A stretch of 57,948 bases of DNA from Mucilaginibacter flavus (GTDB lineage Bacteria > Bacteroidota > Bacteroidia > Sphingobacteriales > Sphingobacteriaceae), in the NCBI RefSeq assembly GCF_030409315.1, contig NZ_JAUFPS010000091.1, positions 1 through 57,948 of the forward strand, in the 5' to 3' direction. The position numbers and the translations under genes are program-made. The notes below the pieces were generated by a model, which worked only from the letters and a program-made list of their open reading frames with translations, searched no databases and was not told the DNA's origin. Below, in pieces: positions 26,660-35,687 of the stretch. Within the stretch, counting starts at the first letter, position 1, and each line of letters starts with the position of its first letter.

Positions 26660-28525
26660 ATGAAAAAAATTCTCCTTATAGTATTTTGCTTTGTGCTATC
26701 AGCCGCTTGCGCGCAGGCACAACCTAAAGGCCCGGATGCCGATTACATTAAAGCTAATTATACCAAATACGAATACCAGGTGCCCATGCGCGATGGTAAA
26801 AAACTGTTCACATCGGTATATGTACCTAAAGATCAAACCAAAAAATATCCCATCATGATGGATAGAACGCCTTACAGCGTTGCTCCATATGGTGTTGATG
26901 CCTATAAAACCGGGCTTGGTCCGTCATCGCTATTTGTACATGATGGTTACATATTTGTTTACCAGGATGTGCGTGGCCGCTGGATGAGTGAAGGCATTTT
27001 TGAGGAAATGACACCCGAAAAGGAAATTCACAAAACAAAAAACGATGTTGATGAAGGCACAGATACCTATGACACCATCGACTGGCTGCTAAAACAAATT
27101 CCCAATAACAGCGGTAAAGTGGGTGTTTGGGGCATTTCATATCCCGGCTTTTATACTACGGCCTCTTTGTTAAGCCGTCACCCCGCTTTGGTCGCCGCAT
27201 CGCCGCAGGCACCAATGGCCGATCTGTATCGTGACGATGCTTTTCATAACGGTGCTTTTATGCTTACCGCCAATTTTGGCTTTTACCCGTTTTTTACAAA
27301 CAGGCAGGATGATAAGCCCACACAACGCCGTGGTAACGGCTTTGATGCCGGCACCAATGATGGTTACGGCTTTTTTATGCGTATGGGATCGGTACAAAAC
27401 TCCAATACCAAATACTATAAAGATACCATCCGTTTATGGAACGAAATGCTTGATCACCCGGATTATGATCAGCATTGGAAAGATAGGAATGTACTTTACC
27501 ACCTGCACGATATTAAAACCGCGGTACTGGTTACCGGCGGCTGGTACGATGCCGAAGATTTGTATGGCGCTATCAATACCTACAAAACCCTGGTTAAAGA
27601 AAATCCTAAAACCCCGGTTTACTTTACTATGGGGCCATGGGTACACGGTGGCTGGTCCCGCGGTGATGGCGATCATTTAGGCGATGTAGGGTTTGGCGGT
27701 CCGACTGGTCCGTTTTATCGTGAAAAAATTGAGTTTGCCTTTTTTAACCATTACCTTAAAGGCGGCGACTTAGACCTGGAGCCGATCTCGACCTTTGAAA
27801 CAGGCGTTAACGAATGGAAAACCTACAAGACCTGGCCGCCAAAAGAGGCTGCAGAAAAGAACCTGTATATGCTGCCAAACGGCAAGCTTTCTTTTGACTC
27901 CCCTGCCGCGGGTGGTAGCTTTGATGAGTTTATATCAGACCCAAACAAACCTGTGCCCTTCATCAATACCATTGATAACGATATGAAGCGCGAGTACATG
28001 ACGGGCGATCAGCGTTTTGCCGCCCGCAGGCCAGATGTGCTTACTTACGAAACCGAAGTGTTGGACAAGGATATTACCCTTGCCGGCAACATTTGGGCAA
28101 ATCTTAAAGTATCAACCACAGGCACCGATGCAGATTGGATTGTGAAGGTGATTGATGTGTACCCTGATTCGACTAAAAACAACAAGTTTACGGGTAAAGA
28201 TGTGTACCTGAGTGGCTACCAGCAAATGGTACGCAGCGAGGCCATGCGAGGTAAATACCGTAACGGTTTTGATAAACCCCAACCATTTGAGCCAGGCAAA
28301 GTAACCCCCGTTAATTTCGAGTTACAGGATGTGTTGCACACTTTCAAAAAAGGGCACAAGCTGATGGTGCAGATTCAAAGTACCTGGTTCCCGCTTATTG
28401 ACAGGAATACCCAGCAGTTCCAGGATATTATGAAAGCTAAGGACACCGACTTTAAAAAGGCTACCCACAAGGTTTATACCTCTAAAGATGAGCCAAGCTT
28501 TTTGAAAGTTAGGGTGATAGAGTAG
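26660..28525 (+). CDS. CocE/NonD-family alpha/beta hydrolase, secreted
   Basis: 621 aa with a signal peptide ending ACAQAQ. The alpha/beta fold has nucleophile S160 in WGISYPG, the G-x-S-Y-x-G elbow of X-Pro dipeptidyl-peptidase / alpha-amino-acid ester hydrolase. GGWYDAEDLYG holds the acid region and WVHGGWSRGDGDHLG the His region. The C-terminal jelly-roll starts near 430. Close relatives act on amino-acid esters, beta-lactams or N-terminal Pro/Gly peptides; the substrate here is open. Periplasmic or secreted. It ends in a strong hairpin. Confidence 0.92.
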   Translation: MKKILLIVFCFVLSAACAQAQPKGPDADYIKANYTKYEYQVPMRDGKKLFTSVYVPKDQTKKYPIMMDRTPYSVAPYGVDAYKTGLGPSSLFVHDGYIFVYQDVRGRWMSEGIFEEMTPEKEIHKTKNDVDEGTDTYDTIDWLLKQIPNNSGKVGVWGISYPGFYTTASLLSRHPALVAASPQAPMADLYRDDAFHNGAFMLTANFGFYPFFTNRQDDKPTQRRGNGFDAGTNDGYGFFMRMGSVQNSNTKYYKDTIRLWNEMLDHPDYDQHWKDRNVLYHLHDIKTAVLVTGGWYDAEDLYGAINTYKTLVKENPKTPVYFTMGPWVHGGWSRGDGDHLGDVGFGGPTGPFYREKIEFAFFNHYLKGGDLDLEPISTFETGVNEWKTYKTWPPKEAAEKNLYMLPNGKLSFDSPAAGGSFDEFISDPNKPVPFINTIDNDMKREYMTGDQRFAARRPDVLTYETEVLDKDITLAGNIWANLKVSTTGTDADWIVKVIDVYPDSTKNNKFTGKDVYLSGYQQMVRSEAMRGKYRNGFDKPQPFEPGKVTPVNFELQDVLHTFKKGHKLMVQIQSTWFPLIDRNTQQFQDIMKAKDTDFKKATHKVYTSKDEPSFLKVRVIE

Positions 28526-28551
28526 TAGCGAGCTTGCTTAAGAAAGGTTAA

Positions 28552-28595
28552 ATCAAAAGCGTCATTGCGCGGAACGAAGCAATGACGCTTTTGAT
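28552..28595. terminator. Terminator/perfect inverted repeat after the CocE-type gene
   Basis: ATCAAAAGCGTCATTGC (28552-28568) pairs over 17 bp with GCAATGACGCTTTTGAT (28579-28595) around a 10-nt loop. The wording is that of the repeat at 79-150, so a dispersed element seems to serve as terminator. Confidence 0.85.
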
Positions 28596-28688
28596 CTTCT
28601 TAAGTGTTTTTAATGAATTTTTAAATGCTTGATGTAGCATTTAATCTCCTTTATCCGTAAATGAAGCTATAACCAAGCTGCTCAAAAG

Positions 28689-29102
28689 ATGAAGAAGATT
28701 TTACTATCCCTGCTAATTATATCCTCTATTGCCTGTAATAAAACCCAACAAAAACCCGCTTGTTCTTTAGGTATTTGTACAGCCATTTACGCAACTATAG
28801 GTGTTAAATTTCTAGATAGCAAAGGTGCCGGTGTTGTTGTCACTAATTTTACGGCCAAAAACCTGCGCAGCGATTCTTTGATTGTGGCTGCAGGCGTTAC
28901 CGACCCCGGTTTTTCACCATCTTATAAAACCATCGCTACAGATGGTAACAAAGCGCAGTTTTCCGCAGAAGGCGACAATGTGCAAATTTCTGCCACCGAC
29001 CCGGATACCCATCAAACCAAAACTGCCACGCTTAAAATTGCCGGCGGTTGCACTTGCCATATTAACAAAATATCCGGTCCGGATACAATCACCTTTAATT
29101 AA
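28689..29102 (+). CDS. Hypothetical lipoprotein
   Basis: 137 aa. MKKILLSLLIISSIAC is a lipoprotein signal with Cys at 16. The rest is beta-rich, with Cys pairs (ACSLGIC, GGCTCH) that could form disulphides in the periplasm. Family not recognised; I cannot name a function. It is convergent with the deacetylase gene, 8 nt away. Confidence 0.7.
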   Translation: MKKILLSLLIISSIACNKTQQKPACSLGICTAIYATIGVKFLDSKGAGVVVTNFTAKNLRSDSLIVAAGVTDPGFSPSYKTIATDGNKAQFSAEGDNVQISATDPDTHQTKTATLKIAGGCTCHINKISGPDTITFN

Positions 29103-29110
29103 GGGCAGCT

Positions 29111-30424
29111 TTATTTCTGAGTAATAACTACACCTGTACCGTTTGCCTTGGTTTGGTAAATAATGTAAGTACCCTTAGCGTCGGTAGTTACATTTACCGT
29201 ATGGCTAACGCCAGCCTGGATTGTGATGGCATTTTTCCAGTTTGCGGGCACATAAGTTTTAAGGGTAAGCGGTATGTTGTAAAAACGCTTATCTAAAGGA
29301 TGTTGAATTTTAATCACCATTTTGCCGTTTTCATTACCGGTAATAATTTTGGCGCTCTGTCTTTCGCGCATGTATTTGGTTACGTCGCCAAATGTGGCTA
29401 CCCAAAGTTTATCCTCGTGATTTTTAATATAAGTGAAATACTCGGTTAGTTCGGTAGCAGGTAATGCTTCCCAGCCAATGCCCTGTACGCCGTGGTGGGT
29501 AAGTACCAGCCAGGTATCGTGCCTGTTCATGGTGGTATCAACCCAGGCTTTCATTATGGGCAGCGGCGTTTTAGTGGTAGCACCGCGCTGGTATTGTACA
29601 TACTCCTTATTGGTATTGCCCGGTGTATCCTTATTGCCACGACTGATCTCTTTAAGCCATGGTTCGGGCATGCGGTTGCGTAAAGCCGGATAAACGGTGC
29701 TCAGGTATTGTACCGCGCGTTCGTTTTCGGTGCCAAAAGGCCCTTCAGCGCTAAAGGTATAAGCCAGCCCTAAATGATGTAAAATATCGAGCCGGCTGCT
29801 TTCCATTTCGTACTTCATGTTGGCTTCGTCAAGCGCGGCGAGGCGCGGGTGGGTAACCATATGGCTGGCAAATTCATGTCCCTGGGCGGCGTATTGTTTT
29901 ATTTGTGCCCAGGTGGTGCCGTGGGCATCGTTGTATTCGGTATTGTGTTCGATGCCGGGTTTAAAATCGCCATGCCTTACTTTTGCGTACAACTCATCCA
30001 TTACTTTATAAGCGGCGTCGGCCTTATGACCATCAATTAATGACCCTGCCTTATAATGGTAATCCAACGTACCTATCAACCCTAAATGCGCGGCAGCAGA
30101 GGCGCGCTCAAAAAAGTTATCCTTATTGGTAGGGGTGTTGGCGGTTTCGGCAATGATATCTTTTATCGGTCTGCCAATAAATTTTGCCTGGTACTTTGAA
30201 CCCGGGATTTGCCCTGTGATGATAAAAAAGGTGCCTTTGAGGTTAAGCTTGTTTAAAATGGGCAGCGCTATTTTAAATTGGTTAATTGAGCCATCATCCC
30301 AGGTAATGGATACTGCTCCATTGCGGTTGTATTGCCATTTGCATATTTCGGTTTTACCGGGTTGCGCCTTTAAAAAGCAGCAGCAGGCCAGCATGAACAG
30401 GGCATATAGTGAAAGAAATTTCAT
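29111..30424 (-). CDS. Secreted NodB-type polysaccharide deacetylase
   Basis: 437 aa with a signal ending FLKAQ. The NodB fold shows motif 1 SITWDDGS (catalytic and metal Asp), LPILNKLNLKGTFFIITG, and motif 2 ASHMVTHPRL (metal-binding His residues H-x(3)-H). A C-terminal beta domain (~350-437) follows. It removes acetyl groups from N- or O-acetylated glycans in the periplasm or outside. Together with the GH18 and GH20 genes it suggests use of amino-sugar glycans, though the three are not in one operon. Confidence 0.87.
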   Translation of the reverse strand: MKFLSLYALFMLACCCFLKAQPGKTEICKWQYNRNGAVSITWDDGSINQFKIALPILNKLNLKGTFFIITGQIPGSKYQAKFIGRPIKDIIAETANTPTNKDNFFERASAAAHLGLIGTLDYHYKAGSLIDGHKADAAYKVMDELYAKVRHGDFKPGIEHNTEYNDAHGTTWAQIKQYAAQGHEFASHMVTHPRLAALDEANMKYEMESSRLDILHHLGLAYTFSAEGPFGTENERAVQYLSTVYPALRNRMPEPWLKEISRGNKDTPGNTNKEYVQYQRGATTKTPLPIMKAWVDTTMNRHDTWLVLTHHGVQGIGWEALPATELTEYFTYIKNHEDKLWVATFGDVTKYMRERQSAKIITGNENGKMVIKIQHPLDKRFYNIPLTLKTYVPANWKNAITIQAGVSHTVNVTTDAKGTYIIYQTKANGTGVVITQK

Positions 30425-30523
30425 AACAGGAGCGGTTTATAGGGCTAATATAGGCAGATGTTTTTTGCCGTAAAGCGCTGTAACAAAATCGTTAACAAGG
30501 TTATGTCGTACTTTATTAATCTT

Positions 30524-30542
30524 ATTTAAACTAATTCTAAAT
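30524..30542. promoter_or_regulatory. Fur-box-like site 1
   Basis: ATTTAAACTAATTCTAAAT; with flanks, TTATTTA/TAAATAA arms. It resembles the Bacteroidota Fur box as I recall it from Riemerella (ATTTAGAATTATTCTAAAT), 16 of 19. It lies just upstream of the -33 region of the TonB-receptor promoter. Confidence 0.55.
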
Positions 30543-30569
30543 AATTGTTGTGTTTTAAGATTGTGTTGT

Positions 30570-30577
30570 TATTTTTG
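30570..30577 (+). promoter_or_regulatory. -7 element of the TonB-receptor promoter
   Basis: TATTTTTG is an exact TAnnTTTG; GTTG at 30547-30550 is a weak -33 element 19 nt upstream. Transcription should start near 30584, which rules out an ATG at 30545. Confidence 0.65.
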
Positions 30578-30582
30578 CGACT

Positions 30583-30601
30583 AATTAGACTTAATCTAAA
30601 T
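30583..30601. promoter_or_regulatory. Fur-box-like site 2
   Basis: AATTAGACTTAATCTAAAT, with perfect TTAGA-N5-TCTAA arms. It covers the expected transcription start and ends 3 nt before the ATG. It also matches 16 of 19 positions of the recalled Bacteroidota Fur box. Confidence 0.55.
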
Positions 30602-30604
30602 AAT

Positions 30605-33067
30605 ATGTTAAATAACCTACACAACTACCTGCAAAAAATTACTTTAGTTATCTTCTTGTTTCTCGTAACCGGGCTTACCGCAAAAGCCGGCGAAGAGGGC
30701 AACAACGGCAAAATATCCGGCTTTGTAAAAACCAGCGATGGTAAACCGGCCGCCTCGGTTAATGTGGCAATAAAAGGCCTCCATAAAAGTACAGCCACTA
30801 TCGATGACGGATCTTTTAACTTTTTTAATATTAAACCAGGTACATACACGTTAATTACAACTTACGTAGGTACTAAAAGTGAAGAACAAAGTGTAACCGT
30901 TGTAGCCAACCAAACGGTAAGGGTAAATTTTACGCTAAATGAAAACGCGGCCCAGCTAAACGAAGTGGTGGTATCATCTACCAAAACCATTAACCGTAAA
31001 AAAATAACCATCGGTAAAATGAACGCCGCGCCTATGGATTTGCCGCAAAGCGTAACCGTAATTGGCAAAGATGTACTTGAACAGCAGCAGTCATTACGTT
31101 TAAGTGATGTTATCAGAAACGTGAACGGCGTTTACCTGTACAGCTCACGTGGTAACACCCAGGAAACCTTTGCCGCAAGAGGATACAATTTTTCGAGCAC
31201 CAATATGTTTAAAAACGGTTTCAGGGTAAATTCGGGTGTTGTGCCAGAGGTTAGCTCGCTGGAGCGTATTGAAGTTTTAAAAGGCAGCGCGGCATTGTTA
31301 TATGGTAATGTGGCACCAGGCGGTATTCTTAACATGGTAACCAAAAAGCCATTGTTTGAGCAAGGAGGCAAAGTATCCATGACATATGGCAGCTATGACC
31401 TGTATCGCCCGTCATTTGATGTTTATGGTCCCATCACCTCAAAACTGGCGTACCGTGTAAATGGTACTTATGAAAAAGCAAACAGCTACCGCGATAACGT
31501 AAAATCTGAAAGAGAATATATCAACCCTTCTTTTTTATACAAAATAAGCGATAAAACAACCATCACCGTTGAGGGCGATTATCTCAATTATGATTTTACT
31601 CCCGATTTTGGTACCGGCCAAATTAACAACGTAATTGCAAAAGTGCCACGAAACCGGTATTTAGGCGCATCGTGGTCAAACGGCAATACCAAACAAAGTA
31701 CCGCTACAGCTACTATCAATCACCAGATTAATAGTTTATGGCAATTAAGCGGTGGTGTTAACTACCAGCATTTTAACAGGCAATATCAAACTACCGAACG
31801 AGTATTGCCAGATGCTAACGGCAATTGGGGCCGTACCCTTAACCAGGCAAAAACGCTGGAAGATTACTATACCGGCCAGTTTAACGTTACCGGTCAGTTT
31901 AATACCGGCGCTATAAAACATAATATTTTAGCCGGTATTGATGCCGATAGATATAATAACACCGCCTATACCTATGTAGCTACTGTAAATAAGGTTTCAA
32001 GTTACTGGGACAATGGTACTTCGTTAAAGCCCGCTTTGTATGATACCATTAATATTTTTGATGTTAATAAATACAGGTTGCGTACGGATAGGCCGGCTAT
32101 GAGTCCGTTTTACAATATCCTTACTAAAACCAGCAGGTTTGGGGCGTACTTTAATGATTTAATCAGCCTGTCTGATAAAGTTAAGGTACTTGCCGGCATC
32201 CGCTGGTCATACCAATACATTGCGCCAACGGTGGTTACCAATTATTACCTGCCTGCTTTGGTGCAGCCATCAGCAAGTAAAACCGATAAAGCGTTTTCGC
32301 CAAGGGTAGGCATCGTTTATAAACCGGTTACCAATACCGCGCTTTTTGCCAGCTACTCTAATTCATTTATAACCAATACCGGTACGGATGTTAATAATAA
32401 CCCGCTATCGCCCTCACTGGTTGATCAGTATGAGGCTGGTATCAAAAACGATTTCCTGAACGGTAATTTATCGGTTAACGTAACAGCTTACCGCATCATC
32501 AACAATAATCTGGCCCAAACAGCACCATTTTTGGCCGATGGTACTACTGTAAACATTAATACCAATATTAAAGAGCTGGTTGGTCAAACCAAAAGTGATG
32601 GTGTTGAGCTGGATATAGCAGGTCACCCGGTTAAAGGGCTGGATATATTGGCGGGTTACAGCTATACCAATGCGCGCTATTCAAAAACTTCAACATCTGT
32701 AGGTAGCAACATAGCCGGGCAGCCCCTGCTAAACGTGCCTAAGCATACCGCGAATACCAGCGTTTTTTATAATTTTTATGATGGTACTTTGCGTGGCTTT
32801 AAAGTTGGCGCATCTGTTTATTACCTGGGCGATAGGGTTGCCGGTAATGCAAATACTGTAGGCCAAACGCAAACCCTATCCAGGTTGGTTAACGTACCCG
32901 GTTTTACCACTGTTGATGCATCTGCAGGCTACACTTATAAAAAGATATCCATCATAGCTAAAATTTCCAATATCGGTAACGTGTTAAACTATAACGTACA
33001 TGAAAACTATAGTATTAACCCAATAGCGCCAAGGCAGTTTTTAACTACTGTTTCATATAGCTTTTAA
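30605..33067 (+). CDS. TonB-dependent siderophore receptor
   Basis: 820 aa from the ATG at 30605, set by the promoter. Signal ~1-28 (ending TAKAG), then a carboxypeptidase-regulatory-like domain (~35-115; KISGFVKTSDGKPAASVNVAIKG), a plug (~130-240; MDLPQSVTVIGKDVLEQQQ, LERIEVLKGSAALLYGNVAPGG), and a 22-strand barrel ending in VSYSF with the terminal Phe needed for outer-membrane assembly. The plug wording is that of ferric-siderophore receptors (FhuA/FecA type). The PepSY membrane protein follows by 67 nt, and both are probably iron-repressed through the two Fur-like sites. Confidence 0.93.
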   Translation: MLNNLHNYLQKITLVIFLFLVTGLTAKAGEEGNNGKISGFVKTSDGKPAASVNVAIKGLHKSTATIDDGSFNFFNIKPGTYTLITTYVGTKSEEQSVTVVANQTVRVNFTLNENAAQLNEVVVSSTKTINRKKITIGKMNAAPMDLPQSVTVIGKDVLEQQQSLRLSDVIRNVNGVYLYSSRGNTQETFAARGYNFSSTNMFKNGFRVNSGVVPEVSSLERIEVLKGSAALLYGNVAPGGILNMVTKKPLFEQGGKVSMTYGSYDLYRPSFDVYGPITSKLAYRVNGTYEKANSYRDNVKSEREYINPSFLYKISDKTTITVEGDYLNYDFTPDFGTGQINNVIAKVPRNRYLGASWSNGNTKQSTATATINHQINSLWQLSGGVNYQHFNRQYQTTERVLPDANGNWGRTLNQAKTLEDYYTGQFNVTGQFNTGAIKHNILAGIDADRYNNTAYTYVATVNKVSSYWDNGTSLKPALYDTINIFDVNKYRLRTDRPAMSPFYNILTKTSRFGAYFNDLISLSDKVKVLAGIRWSYQYIAPTVVTNYYLPALVQPSASKTDKAFSPRVGIVYKPVTNTALFASYSNSFITNTGTDVNNNPLSPSLVDQYEAGIKNDFLNGNLSVNVTAYRIINNNLAQTAPFLADGTTVNINTNIKELVGQTKSDGVELDIAGHPVKGLDILAGYSYTNARYSKTSTSVGSNIAGQPLLNVPKHTANTSVFYNFYDGTLRGFKVGASVYYLGDRVAGNANTVGQTQTLSRLVNVPGFTTVDASAGYTYKKISIIAKISNIGNVLNYNVHENYSINPIAPRQFLTTVSYSF

Positions 33068-33134
33068 TATCAATTGATACCAAATGTTAAACCGGGCTGT
33101 GCTTAGGCGCATCCCGGTTTTGTAATAAAAAATT

Positions 33135-34343
33135 ATGAAAGTTTTTTTTCGCACTATTCACCTTTACCTGAGCCTTGCGGCAGGGATTGTTATTTTTTGC
33201 TCCTGCCTTACCGGCACCATGCTGGTTTTTGAAAAGGAGATAGAACATACCCTGCATGCCAAAAGGTATTATGTGCAACCGCAACAAAGGCGGCTACCCG
33301 TTTCGCAACTCACCGAAAATGCTTTGAAGCAGGTCGCCAAAGCGAAAATAGCCTCTGTTATGGTTTACACCGATGTCACCAGAACCGTGGAAGTAGGTAT
33401 GATTGTACCCGAGCGTAAGGATAAAAAACAAGAAGCCGGTAAACATGTAAAAGAAAAGCCAACAGGTGCGTCGGCAAAAAAAGGTAAGAAAGATAAAGAT
33501 GTCGCCCGCCCCAATTTAACTGTTTTTGTTAACCCATATACCGGGCAGGTAACGGGGCAATATAACCACAGGGAATCGTTCCTGTATTCGGTAGAGATGC
33601 TGCACCGGTTTTTATTAGCCGGGAAGGATAGCGCCGGCGATATGGTAGTGGCTATTTGTACCTTGTTTTTTTTATTTATCCTGATAACCGGCGTTGTATT
33701 ATGGTGGCCAAAAACTAAGACCGTTATGCGCCAGCGTTTAAAAATAAAATGGGGTGGCAGTACCAAACGTCTGGTACATGATTTACACATTGTAACGGGC
33801 TTTTATACCTCAGTTTTTTTGATAGTTATAGTTTTAACAGGACTGATTATGACATTTAACTGGGCCAACCAGGCCTTGTTTGCCATAACCGGTTCCAAGT
33901 TGGTAAAAGAACAACCCGAACAACCAAAATCAAATTATACAGCAGGCACAGAGAAGTTATCTATTGATGCGGGTGTTCAAAATATACCGGCCATTAAAAC
34001 AGCCGATTACTATACCGTTCGTTTACCGCGCGACTCATCGGCAACTTATGGTGTGATCGTTTTACCGCAGGGAGCCATCGAAACAACTGCCGATACTTAT
34101 TACATTGACCAATATAACGGTAAGGTAGTGGGCGAACAAACATTTGCATCCAAAAGCCTGGGGCAACGTGTTAAGGCGATGGTGAAGCCGGTGCATACCG
34201 GCTCGGTTTATGGTTTGCCAACCAAGATCATCAGTTTTGTGGTTTGTTTATTATCGCTCATTTTTCCGGTAACGGGTGTAATGATGTGGCTTAACAGAAC
34301 GCGCAAAAAGAAGAAGCCTGCAAAAAAGCTTGCTGTTGTGTAA
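33135..34343 (+). CDS. PepSY-associated inner-membrane protein (PiuB-like)
   Basis: 402 aa. Membrane helices at ~12-35, ~175-198, ~225-250 and ~350-372. The N-terminal HLYLSLAAGIVIFCSCLTGTMLVFEKE, the central HDLHIVTGFYTSVFLIVIVLTGL and VKPVHTGSVYGLPTKI are typical PepSY_TM signatures with paired His that may bind haem. A charged Lys-rich loop lies at ~95-125. Members accompany siderophore receptors and are thought to reduce ferric-siderophore in the periplasm (inference). Likely co-transcribed with the TonB receptor. Confidence 0.9.
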   Translation: MKVFFRTIHLYLSLAAGIVIFCSCLTGTMLVFEKEIEHTLHAKRYYVQPQQRRLPVSQLTENALKQVAKAKIASVMVYTDVTRTVEVGMIVPERKDKKQEAGKHVKEKPTGASAKKGKKDKDVARPNLTVFVNPYTGQVTGQYNHRESFLYSVEMLHRFLLAGKDSAGDMVVAICTLFFLFILITGVVLWWPKTKTVMRQRLKIKWGGSTKRLVHDLHIVTGFYTSVFLIVIVLTGLIMTFNWANQALFAITGSKLVKEQPEQPKSNYTAGTEKLSIDAGVQNIPAIKTADYYTVRLPRDSSATYGVIVLPQGAIETTADTYYIDQYNGKVVGEQTFASKSLGQRVKAMVKPVHTGSVYGLPTKIISFVVCLLSLIFPVTGVMMWLNRTRKKKKPAKKLAVV

Positions 34344-34433
34344 CAGAGAATAACAGGATTGCCAGTTGCGTATAATAATGCCTGGCAGGTTTGTTAAAGG
34401 ATGAAATGCTGGGGGCTGATTAAAAGATCACGT

Positions 34434-34850
34434 TTAGCTTAATCTTTCAATCAGTTCTTCCAGACCCTTACGCCATTTAGGGTAAAGTTCTTCATTATCA
34501 GCCCAAAGTTCATTCAGTTCTGAGTTTTCAGATAAAACCTGTCGTAAGGCTTTTGCGGCCTTTTGTTTAAGATGGCTAAAGTCCTGGTTGGGGTGGCGCT
34601 CCGGAAAAGTATCTACGTCTAAACCGTCTTCGTCATCTGGCGATGAAAATCTTGTCCCGTTTACTTGTCTGTCTATATAAGCTGCCGATACAATGGCTCC
34701 CTGTGCTTCTGTATATTCTAAATAGTCTGTATCCAATGCCGAATCGAGCGCATCACTTAATGTTTGCTGTGGATTGTCAGAATCTTCCACTTCTACCATA
34801 AAGTCTAAAGCTGTATCGTCTTCAAAAGGTCCATATCCCCAGGCGCCCAT
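34434..34850 (-). CDS. DUF4259 domain protein
   Basis: 138 aa, acidic, no signal peptide. MGAWGYGPFEDDTALDFMVEVED is the DUF4259 signature, and the C-terminal SELNELWADNEELYPKWRKGLEEL is also conserved. Such proteins are widespread and unassigned; some sit near polymorphic-toxin or immunity genes, but nothing like that is visible here. It is transcribed away from mraZ and shares a 372-bp divergent spacer with it. Confidence 0.85.
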   Translation of the reverse strand: MGAWGYGPFEDDTALDFMVEVEDSDNPQQTLSDALDSALDTDYLEYTEAQGAIVSAAYIDRQVNGTRFSSPDDEDGLDVDTFPERHPNQDFSHLKQKAAKALRQVLSENSELNELWADNEELYPKWRKGLEELIERLS

Positions 34851-34970
34851 AATGTTTTCTTTTTTTGAGTTAAAGATGGCAATATAAATGATAAAAGGGG
34901 AGGTGTTTTACAAATATTGTATGGTTTTATTGGCAATAATCTAACCCGATTTGTATGTCCAATTTTTCTC

Positions 34971-34984
34971 CCACAAATCACCAC
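34971..34984 (-). promoter_or_regulatory. Possible second MraZ site (2 units)
   Basis: CCAC-N6-CCAC, i.e. GTGG units with 10-bp phasing on the minus strand. It faces the DUF4259 gene and lies about 180 bp from the main mraZ operator. Two units are below the three or more that MraZ prefers, so this is tentative. The rest of the spacer 34851-35222 holds no gene. Confidence 0.35.
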
Positions 34985-35152
34985 TTTTTCAGGTTTACTA
35001 TTCCCAATTCTCGCCGTCCTTAAAAAGCCTGGAATGCCACTTTCGCCTGCTCATTTTTAGCGATGTTATTTTTTAGCTATAAGGCTCAATGTTTTACGTT
35101 CAAAAACTTGCACGTAGCATCAAAATCCGCCAAAAATGTTGAAAACTTTTTG

Positions 35153-35179
35153 GTGGTAAAAAGTGGTAATTTGTGGTAA
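35153..35179 (+). promoter_or_regulatory. MraZ operator (three phased GTGGTAA repeats)
   Basis: GTGGTAA at 35153, 35163 and 35173, exact copies with a 10-bp period. MraZ of other bacteria binds direct TGGGN or GTGG-type repeats one helical turn apart just upstream of its own gene; this array ends 43 nt before the mraZ ATG. Confidence 0.8.
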
Positions 35180-35222
35180 AAGAGAATTACTTTTACTCAT
35201 TAAATTAAGCCATAGTCTTATA

Positions 35223-35687
35223 ATGCCGCATTTAACCGGAGAATTTGAATGTAAACTGGATGCCAAAGGGCGGATGATGATCCCCGGCGGTCTCAAAAAA
35301 CAGCTTCCAGAAGCTGTTGGCGAGACGCTGATGATCAATCGCGGCCTGGAGAAAAATCTGGCTATTTACACAAAATCCGAATGGGATAAAAGACTTGATG
35401 AACTAAGCAAACTTAACGAATACGATCGGCAAAACCTGCGCTTTATCAGGTATTTCACCGGCGGCGCAACGCCCTTGGTGCCAGATGCTGCCGGCAGGGT
35501 GCTTTTGCCAAAATCGTTATTGGATTTTGCAGGCATCAGCAACGATGTGGTTTTAGTTTGTGTATTAAATAAAATTGAGGTTTGGAGCAAAACGGCTCAT
35601 ACTGAAATGATTAATAACGAGCCGGATAATTTTGCAGAACTGGCAGAACTGGTAATGGGTAGTAAAGCAGGGAGGAACAATGAGTGA
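35223..35687 (+). CDS. mraZ: Transcriptional regulator MraZ
   Basis: 154 aa from the ATG at 35223, set by MPHLTGEFECKLDAKGRMMIPGGLKKQ; an in-frame ATG at 35163 would start inside the operator. Two SpoVT/AbrB-like halves, each with a DAKGR / DAAGR-type DNA-binding loop, form the ring-shaped dodecamer that contacts phased repeats. First gene of the dcw cluster; likely autoregulator of it. It overlaps rsmH by 8 nt. Confidence 0.95.
   Translation: MPHLTGEFECKLDAKGRMMIPGGLKKQLPEAVGETLMINRGLEKNLAIYTKSEWDKRLDELSKLNEYDRQNLRFIRYFTGGATPLVPDAAGRVLLPKSLLDFAGISNDVVLVCVLNKIEVWSKTAHTEMINNEPDNFAELAELVMGSKAGRNNE

Noticed and set aside
30545..30604. Longer start for the TonB receptor (ATG at 30545)
   Set aside because: It lies upstream of the -7 element; the ATG at 30605 gives a proper signal peptide.
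35163..35222. Upstream extension of MraZ
   Set aside because: The extra codons cover the phased GTGGTAA operator, and family alignment starts at MPHLTGEFECKLDAKGR.
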